A stretch of DNA of 10,784 nt from an uncultured Clostridia bacterium (GTDB lineage: Bacteria; Bacillota; Clostridia; Oscillospirales; Acutalibacteraceae). Below the pieces are notes generated by a model, which saw nothing but the letters and a program-made list of their open reading frames with translations, was not told the DNA's origin and did no database searches. The stretch lies in contig CALAQQ010000029.1 of assembly GCA_937888485.1 (NCBI GenBank), positions 1-10,784 of the forward strand, in the 5' to 3' direction. A program made the translations under genes and the position numbers. Shown here in pieces: positions 5,976 to 10,784 of the stretch; position 1 is the first letter of the stretch; each line of letters starts with the position of its first letter.

Positions 5976-6287
5976 TTATTTAATCAGATTGCGAAGAGCT
6001 GCACTTTCTTTTGCAAGATTTTCACTGAGCTTTGCGATTTTTTCAAGGCTTTCTCCGATTGATGATGTGGTGTTCGATACACCGGAAGCTGAATCGTTTG
6101 CCTTGAGAGCTTTGTTTTCATCTGAAAGTGAACGACAGATTTTCTTGAGTTTTTCGTTGTTTGCTTCTGTTGCTTTTGCATATTCAAAAACTTTTTTATA
6201 TTCAGCTTTAAGAACTGTTATGTACTGTTCAACCTGATTACAGTTGTAACCATTCTGAACTTTCTGAAATAAATCTTTATTTTCCAT
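5976..6287 (-). CDS. DivIVA-like coiled-coil protein, 103 aa
   Basis: The N-terminus has the DivIVA/GpsB pattern of an aromatic-glycine turn followed by a coiled coil: LFQKVQNGYNCNQVEQYI at 6-23. This resembles the family's F...l.GY...eV..fl. A charged heptad-like coiled coil runs to about residue 64. Then comes a Ser/Thr/Gly-rich linker (65-79) and a second short helix (80-102). DivIVA-family proteins sit at the inner membrane face at poles or septa and recruit partners. At 103 residues it is GpsB-sized. The GGAGG ribosome site is strong, about 9 bases before the ATG at 6287. It is first in a two-gene operon, so the downstream membrane protein may be its partner; that is inference from position only. 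Confidence 0.65.
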   Translation of the reverse strand: MENKDLFQKVQNGYNCNQVEQYITVLKAEYKKVFEYAKATEANNEKLKKICRSLSDENKALKANDSASGVSNTTSSIGESLEKIAKLSENLAKESAALRNLIK

Positions 6288-6330
6288 ATTTATTCTATCC
6301 TCCGTTTGAGATAAAAATTAATTCATAATT

Positions 6331-6359
6331 AATATAGCACACATCCGAAAAAAATACAA
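6331..6359 (-). promoter_or_regulatory. Candidate promoter of the DivIVA-like operon
   Basis: Minus-strand extended -10 TGC-TATATT (6336-6331) with TTGTAT (6359-6354) at 17 bases. The -35 matches consensus only in TTG, so the extended TG element would have to compensate. Confidence 0.5.
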
Positions 6360-6425
6360 TAATAAATTGCAAAATTATATCTGAAAATATCGATATTAAC
6401 AAATTATGAAATTTTTGGAAAAGTG

Positions 6426-6454
6426 TTGACAAAGGATATTGTTTGCGATATATT
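6426..6454 (+). promoter_or_regulatory. Promoter of the GntR-ABC transporter operon
   Basis: Perfect -35 TTGACA (6426-6431), 17-base spacer and -10 TATATT (6449-6454). The transcript should start near 6461, inside the palindrome described next. Confidence 0.87.
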
Positions 6455-6459
6455 ATAGG

Positions 6460-6471
6460 TGTGATATCACA
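6460..6471. promoter_or_regulatory. Palindromic operator, probable GntR autoregulation site
   Basis: TGTGATATCACA is a perfect 12-base palindrome placed over the expected transcription start, 5 bases after the -10 box. GntR-family dimers bind short palindromes of GT...AC type, and a repressor bound here would block the promoter. That the neighbouring GntR protein is the binder is inferred from position. Confidence 0.65.
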
Positions 6472-6499
6472 GATAGCACAGATGGAGGGAGGAATGCCA

Positions 6500-6871
6500 A
6501 TGATAGTTATTGATAAGCAGAGCAGAATACCTGTTTATGAACAGATAAAAAACCAAATAATAACTTTAATCAGGTTGGGTGTTTATCCGCCGCACTCAAA
6601 ATTACCGTCAATAAGGAACATTTCTTCAGACACATCAGTGAATGTAAATACGGTAAAAAAAGCGTTTGCGGAACTTGAAATGAACGGAGTTATTTATTCG
6701 GTGCCAGGAACTGGTTGCTTTGTAAGTGAGCAGGCATTGGGGGACGAAAAACTTTTTGAAAAAAACAAGCGGGAAATATATGATTCGGTTCAGGTTGCAA
6801 AATCATTGGGAATTCCGCTTGAAGAACTTATTGAACTTGTTAAATCTGTATACAGGGAGGATAGTTTATGA
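6500..6871 (+). CDS. GntR family transcriptional regulator, YtrA subfamily
   Basis: The 123-residue protein consists of a winged helix-turn-helix (about 10-76) and a short helical dimerisation tail (about 84-120). This is the YtrA layout, without the large ligand domain of other GntR groups. Typical motifs are PVYEQIKNQI (11-20), LPSIRNIS (35-42), NVNTVKKAFAELE (48-60) and the wing GVIYSVPGTGCFV (63-75). The frame is open upstream to 6443, but GGAGGGAGG at 6484-6492 fits the ATG at 6500 and is too close to the ATG at 6494. The stop overlaps the start of the ATPase gene by 4 bases. YtrA-type regulators commonly repress the adjacent ABC transporter genes; here the palindrome over the promoter fits self-repression of the whole operon. 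The inducer is unknown; cell-envelope antibiotics act on some relatives. Confidence 0.93.
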   Translation: MIVIDKQSRIPVYEQIKNQIITLIRLGVYPPHSKLPSIRNISSDTSVNVNTVKKAFAELEMNGVIYSVPGTGCFVSEQALGDEKLFEKNKREIYDSVQVAKSLGIPLEELIELVKSVYREDSL

Positions 6872-7767
6872 TTGAAGTCAGAAATGTTACCAAAAAATTC
6901 GGTGATTTTACCGCAATTGAAAATTTGTCTATGTCCGTCGGTAAATCTTCTGTCTATGGTCTTGTAGGATATAACGGAGCAGGTAAGACAACACTTTTAA
7001 AGACCATAGCAGGTGTTTATAAAGCGGATGGGGGAGAAGTACTGATAGACGGAATTAATTCTTATGATTCTGCAAATGCAAAGAGAAAAGTTTTCTTTGT
7101 TCCAGATGATATTTATTTTGAAGCGTATTCAACAATTGCCAAAATGGCGGACTTCTACAGCGGTTATTACTCTGACTTCAGCTATAATCTGCTTGACCGT
7201 CTCTGCGGTGTTATGGGACTTGATAAGAATGCAAAGCTTAATTCTTTTTCAAAAGGAATGCAGCGTCAGGCTGAACTTATTCTCGGACTTTCAACGAACC
7301 CACAGATTCTTTTGCTTGATGAAAGCTTCGACGGTCTTGACCCCGCCAAGCGTAATCTAATGAATAAAATGCTGATTGAATATTCTGCAGAGAGAGAATG
7401 CAGTATCATCATATCTTCGCATAATTTACACGAACTTACTGAAATTTGCGATCACATTGCGCTTATAAACGGAAAGAAGATTGTTATGGATTGCTGTGTT
7501 GATGATATCAGTGCAAGCAGATGCAAATTCAGACTTGTTTTTACAGAGGATAAGACAGAAAAGGATTTTGAAAATCTTTCATATTGTAAATTCAGACAGG
7601 ACGGAAAATTAATTACTCTTACAATGAAAGGCGATGCGGATGCTAATGAAGAGATGCTCAAGGCGCTGAATCCCGTTCTTATTGAACGTTATCCGCTTAC
7701 CCTTGAAGAAATATTCCTTGATGAAATGGAGGGAGCAGACTATGACTTCAGCGAAATCTTCGGTTAA
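6868..7767 (+). CDS. ABC transporter ATP-binding protein
   Basis: The 299-residue cytoplasmic ATPase subunit has Walker A GYNGAGKT (34-41), the ABC signature as SFSKGMQRQ (126-134, a variant of LSGGQ), Walker B ILLLDES (147-153) with catalytic Glu152, the D-loop GLDP (156-159) and the H-switch His185 in SSHNLHE. At the usual Q-loop place the sequence reads FFVPDD (76-81) with no Gln; I recall similar Asp variants in GntR-linked exporter ATPases but cannot check. After about residue 210 a C-terminal extension of ~90 residues follows. The gene starts at ATGA, overlapping the GntR stop, with ribosome site AGGGAGGA, and its end overlaps the permease start by 26 bases, so translation is probably coupled. 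It powers the permease encoded next. Confidence 0.95.
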   Translation: MIEVRNVTKKFGDFTAIENLSMSVGKSSVYGLVGYNGAGKTTLLKTIAGVYKADGGEVLIDGINSYDSANAKRKVFFVPDDIYFEAYSTIAKMADFYSGYYSDFSYNLLDRLCGVMGLDKNAKLNSFSKGMQRQAELILGLSTNPQILLLDESFDGLDPAKRNLMNKMLIEYSAERECSIIISSHNLHELTEICDHIALINGKKIVMDCCVDDISASRCKFRLVFTEDKTEKDFENLSYCKFRQDGKLITLTMKGDADANEEMLKALNPVLIERYPLTLEEIFLDEMEGADYDFSEIFG

Positions 7768-10207
7768 TGCTTTCAGATTTACATTTTTCAGAACAATAAA
7801 GAAAAACTGGCATTTTCCTGCATTGGTTTGTGTTGTTGTATCATTTTTAACTTTGATTTGCGGTATTTTCAGTGAATGGATGGATTATAACGATCATTTT
7901 TCGGGAGAAGGAAAAAGCTTCAGAGAATGGGTTTCTGTTGATACCGTCTATATACTCGGCGATGTCGGAATGAGAACTGAGTTTTACATGGCACTTATGA
8001 TGGCTCTTGCCATGGCAACGGGCATAATGATATTCCGTTATATGTTTTCGAAAAAAGCAGTCAATGTTTATTACAGCCTCGGTATCTCAAGGAAAAATAT
8101 GTTCCTTGCAAAATATCTTTCGGGATCATTTCTTCTTGTCCTTGCGGTTTTAATTCCGCTCGCAATTGATGTTATTGCCAACATCGCAATTTTCGGAAGC
8201 TGTAAAGAATTATGGATTTCCGCATTGTTCTATTTGCTCGGAACTTCATTATCTATTCTTTTTGCTTATTCTGTTTCGGTTGCAGTTTGTTGCAGAGTCG
8301 GCACGATTATCGAAGCTATTGTCTACAGCGCAGTGCTTCTTTTTGCTCCGATTGTTCTCAGTTATATAGGCGAATTCTTCTTCCGTACTCTGCTTTACGG
8401 TTCACCTCTTCATGAGAATGAATGGATTTACAGATGGAATCATTCCGAATATTACAGTACAGGCGAAGATCATTATATCCTAACAGGTTTTCCTTATAAC
8501 ACAGTTCCTTTTGCAGATGTGTTTTATTTCAGAGAAAATCTTTCAAAAAACAGTTTAAATATGATAAATCCCGATTTCGCTTCATTGATCCCTCTTGCTG
8601 TTCTTATAGTTGCTGTTGTATTGATTGCTCTTGCAACATACAAGAAAAGAAAAACTGAAATTGCGGGATTTTTAGGTGCAGATGAAATTACAAAAGGTAT
8701 TTCCGTATTCCTTATTTCATCGGCTATATCCTGCTTTATCATCAGTGAAATGATTATGTATTCACCTGATATTGCAGTATTCTGTATCTGTCTTACAGCG
8801 GTTATATTTCTCATAGTATATCTTTTCTTTGATATCATTACAGTTCATAACATCAAAGGAATTATTAAATCATCATGGAAATATCTTGTTCATCTTGGCG
8901 CTGTTGCGGTTTGCATTATCATTTTCTCAACAGGATTTTTCGGCTATTCTTCAAGATTGCCCGATTTAAAAGATGTTGAAAGTGTATCTGTATCAACAGG
9001 TACGGGCGATATCATAATGAATTATGATGAGTTGAACGTTCTGAAAAAAAATGCAGGCGCATATGACCTTGCTGATTATTATCTGCTTGCAGGCATTTGG
9101 TATCAGGGCATTGTTGACGGAATTACCGATTCGGAAGATATTGAATTTATAATGAGTATTCATAAAAAGTTCATTGAATGCAAAAATCTTGAGGTTAATG
9201 ACGATACTCTTAATGCAGGCTACGGCAAAAGAGTTCTTCCTGTAAATATTAAAATTATCTATGAACTGAAAAACGGCGAAAGATTAGAAAGATTGTATCC
9301 CGTTGCAACGGATGAAATCATGCAGATGCTTGCGGAAATAACAAAAACAGAAAGATACAAAGAGCTTGCCGTTAAAAATATTCAGAAGCCCGTTCCTGAA
9401 TTGGAATACAATGAAAAATTTGATGAATATTATTATTCATCGGAGCCTGTTTACGGTCTGGGCAGCGTAACCGTAGAAAGTGTTGCATATGAATCAACTT
9501 CTGAAATGCCCTTCACTTACAGAGGTGCACAGGTTTCACTTGCATCACCACTTTTGTCGAACATCACTTATATTCCGAATCTTGACGGAGATACAGACCT
9601 CAAAGATACACTTATAAATGCGATTTGTGCTGATATCAAAAATGATAATCTTCCTCTCAATTTCAGAAGTGATGCGGATATTCTCGGCTATATCGTTTTT
9701 AATAAATATGATCCCGATGATCAGAATTACGGCTTTAATGATATAAGATATCAGGGCGGAACTAAGATTACTCCTGAAATGACCGAACCGGAAAAAATCA
9801 ATGTTTTCGGTGGAGAATTCAGAACTTGTTTTACAAACAGAGTAAGCATTCCTGTTTATGCCGATATGTCAAATACAGTTGATTTTTTGAATGTCAACGG
9901 ACTTTCAGATTATCTTGAAGAAGCGGTTGAAGTTTCAAAAATACGCATATGGGTTCCGGATGAGCAATCAATCGCAAATGTGAACACATATGACGGTGCT
10001 TCAATGCTCTGGTCAGGTTGGTGGTTCAATACCAATGAAACCTGTTGGCTGGTTCCCGGTAATGCTGTATCTGTTACTGATAAAAAAGAAATATCGGATG
10101 TTTCGAAAGAATGCACCATGATATGTCTTGAATGCTATGAAAACAATTATGCTGAAATAATTTTTGAAGACGGCTCAAGGTCGTTTACTGCGATTCCGAT
10201 TAAATAA
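7742..10207 (+). CDS. ABC transporter permease with large extracytoplasmic C-terminal domain
   Basis: The protein has 821 residues. Nine hydrophobic segments are visible (about 24-44, 82-100, 126-150, 158-184, 188-210, 281-299, 319-338, 343-364 and 381-401). The first six, with a polar loop at 211-280, form the ABC-2-type permease part. Residues 402-821 are soluble, mixed alpha/beta, Tyr/Asp/Asn-rich, with no further helix, and are probably outside the cell. Typical ABC-2 permeases lack such a domain; I believe it corresponds to a domain of unknown function found in GntR-linked permeases, but the name is uncertain. The frame is open to 7682, inside the ATPase gene, but GGAGGGAG at about 7728-7735 sets the ATG at 7742. 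Export is more likely than import, since no binding protein is encoded. The substrate is unknown; drug or antimicrobial-peptide efflux or sensing is a reasonable guess. Confidence 0.88.
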   Translation: MTSAKSSVNAFRFTFFRTIKKNWHFPALVCVVVSFLTLICGIFSEWMDYNDHFSGEGKSFREWVSVDTVYILGDVGMRTEFYMALMMALAMATGIMIFRYMFSKKAVNVYYSLGISRKNMFLAKYLSGSFLLVLAVLIPLAIDVIANIAIFGSCKELWISALFYLLGTSLSILFAYSVSVAVCCRVGTIIEAIVYSAVLLFAPIVLSYIGEFFFRTLLYGSPLHENEWIYRWNHSEYYSTGEDHYILTGFPYNTVPFADVFYFRENLSKNSLNMINPDFASLIPLAVLIVAVVLIALATYKKRKTEIAGFLGADEITKGISVFLISSAISCFIISEMIMYSPDIAVFCICLTAVIFLIVYLFFDIITVHNIKGIIKSSWKYLVHLGAVAVCIIIFSTGFFGYSSRLPDLKDVESVSVSTGTGDIIMNYDELNVLKKNAGAYDLADYYLLAGIWYQGIVDGITDSEDIEFIMSIHKKFIECKNLEVNDDTLNAGYGKRVLPVNIKIIYELKNGERLERLYPVATDEIMQMLAEITKTERYKELAVKNIQKPVPELEYNEKFDEYYYSSEPVYGLGSVTVESVAYESTSEMPFTYRGAQVSLASPLLSNITYIPNLDGDTDLKDTLINAICADIKNDNLPLNFRSDADILGYIVFNKYDPDDQNYGFNDIRYQGGTKITPEMTEPEKINVFGGEFRTCFTNRVSIPVYADMSNTVDFLNVNGLSDYLEEAVEVSKIRIWVPDEQSIANVNTYDGASMLWSGWWFNTNETCWLVPGNAVSVTDKKEISDVSKECTMICLECYENNYAEIIFEDGSRSFTAIPIK

Positions 10208-10214
10208 TGATTAA

Positions 10215-10248
10215 AGCAGGTTGCCTCACTTTTGTGAAGCAGCCTGCT
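10215..10248. terminator. Hairpin terminator between the permease gene and convergent sigE
   Basis: AGCAGGTTGC (10215-10224) pairs with GCAGCCTGCT (10239-10248) through ten pairs, one of them G-U, plus an inner TCAC/GTGA stem around TTTT. It starts right after the sigE stop and 8 bases after the permease stop. The T-runs after it are poor on both strands (TTTAATCATTATTT on the minus strand), so termination efficiency is uncertain. Confidence 0.7.
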
Positions 10249-10784
10249 CTAAATTTCACGCTTTATTTTTTCGATTATCCTTTTTTCAAGTCTTGATATG
10301 TAGCTTTGTGAAATACCGAGTGAATCGGCAACTTCTTTTTGCGTATATTCTTTACCTCCTCCAATACCGAATCGCATTGTCATAATCATTTTTTCTCTGT
10401 CACCGAGTGAAGAAATGATTCTGTACAGTCTGTTTCTTTCATCGTTTTCTTCGAGATCACGATAAATATCCTCTGGTTCATTACCGAGCACATCGGAAAG
10501 AAGAAGTTCGTTTCCGTCCCAATCAACATTCAGAGGTTCGAAATATGATACTTCGGCTTTTAATGTGTTTGTTTTTCTGAGATACATAAGTATTTCGTTT
10601 TCGATACATCTTGAAGCGTAGGTTGCAAGTTTTATGTTTTTTGAAATACGGAATGTATTAACAGCTTTTATAAGTCCGAGAGTACCGATTGAAATCAAAT
10701 CCTCTATAGGGATTCCCGTGTTTTCGAATTTTTTTGCAATATATACAACAAGTCGGAGATTATGAACAATAAGTTCTTCCCGTG
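10249..10784 (-). CDS. sigE: RNA polymerase sporulation sigma factor SigE, N-terminus cut by window edge
   Basis: SigE directs mother-cell transcription early in sporulation. 177 residues are visible, running from the window edge (REELIVHNLRLVVYIAKKFE) to the TAG at 10251. Region 2 is present with NTGIPIEDLISIGTLGL (21-37) and IKLATYASRCIENEILMYLR (50-69). The EPLNVDWDGNELLLSDVLG segment (82-100) is typical of SigE and separates it from SigK, SigG and SigF. Region 4 ends with TQKEVADSLGISQSYISRLEKRI (147-169), the helix-turn-helix that reads the -35 box. The missing part would include the pro-sequence cleaved by SpoIIGA. Downstream there is no sigG, which usually follows sigE; instead a hairpin and a convergent transporter gene follow. 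The presence of SigE indicates a spore-forming lineage. Confidence 0.93.
   Translation of the reverse strand, partial: REELIVHNLRLVVYIAKKFENTGIPIEDLISIGTLGLIKAVNTFRISKNIKLATYASRCIENEILMYLRKTNTLKAEVSYFEPLNVDWDGNELLLSDVLGNEPEDIYRDLEENDERNRLYRIISSLGDREKMIMTMRFGIGGGKEYTQKEVADSLGISQSYISRLEKRIIEKIKREI

Noticed and set aside
1..10784. CRISPR arrays, tRNA or rRNA genes, insertion-sequence transposases
   Set aside because: No regularly spaced repeats, no tRNA-like cloverleaf ends, no rRNA sequence and no transposase motif were seen on either strand.

Overview
The window looks like part of a low-GC, spore-forming Firmicute of the class Clostridia. The evidence is the sporulation sigma factor SigE at the right edge, a YtrA-type GntR/ABC operon, a DivIVA-like protein, AAAGG/GGAGG ribosome sites throughout, and about 39% GC in the aroB stretch I counted. 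Everything here comes from reading the sequence; no database search was possible.

Left edge (1 to about 1166): AT-rich DNA (about 27% GC in bases 1-240) that does not match the rest. It holds the start of an HExxH-motif protein on the minus strand and a small unknown plus-strand gene. The region ends abruptly inside a chorismate synthase gene, which keeps only its first ~150 codons and then runs in frame into unrelated membrane-like sequence. Either an element or rearrangement broke aroC, or two genomes were joined during assembly.

Aromatic operon (about 1167-4001, minus strand): promoter, leader peptide, terminator, pheA (chorismate mutase-prephenate dehydratase), aroB (3-dehydroquinate synthase), broken aroC. 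Between a consensus promoter and pheA lies an unannotated 29-residue leader peptide with six Phe and four Tyr. It is followed by a candidate antiterminator and an intrinsic terminator. The layout matches classical ribosome-mediated attenuation and is the most interesting signal in the window.

Middle (4197-6359): a divergently transcribed MgtC/SapB-family membrane protein with its own promoter. A perfect 13-bp bidirectional hairpin separates it from a convergent two-gene minus-strand operon. That operon encodes a DivIVA-like coiled-coil protein and a two-helix membrane protein that resembles a SipW-type signal peptidase without the usual catalytic serine.

Right part (6426-10207, plus strand): promoter, 12-bp palindromic operator, a GntR/YtrA-family repressor, an ABC ATPase and an 821-residue permease with a large extracytoplasmic C-terminal domain. 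The genes overlap and form one self-regulated transporter operon. A hairpin separates it from the convergent, edge-truncated sigE, which lacks its usual downstream partner sigG.
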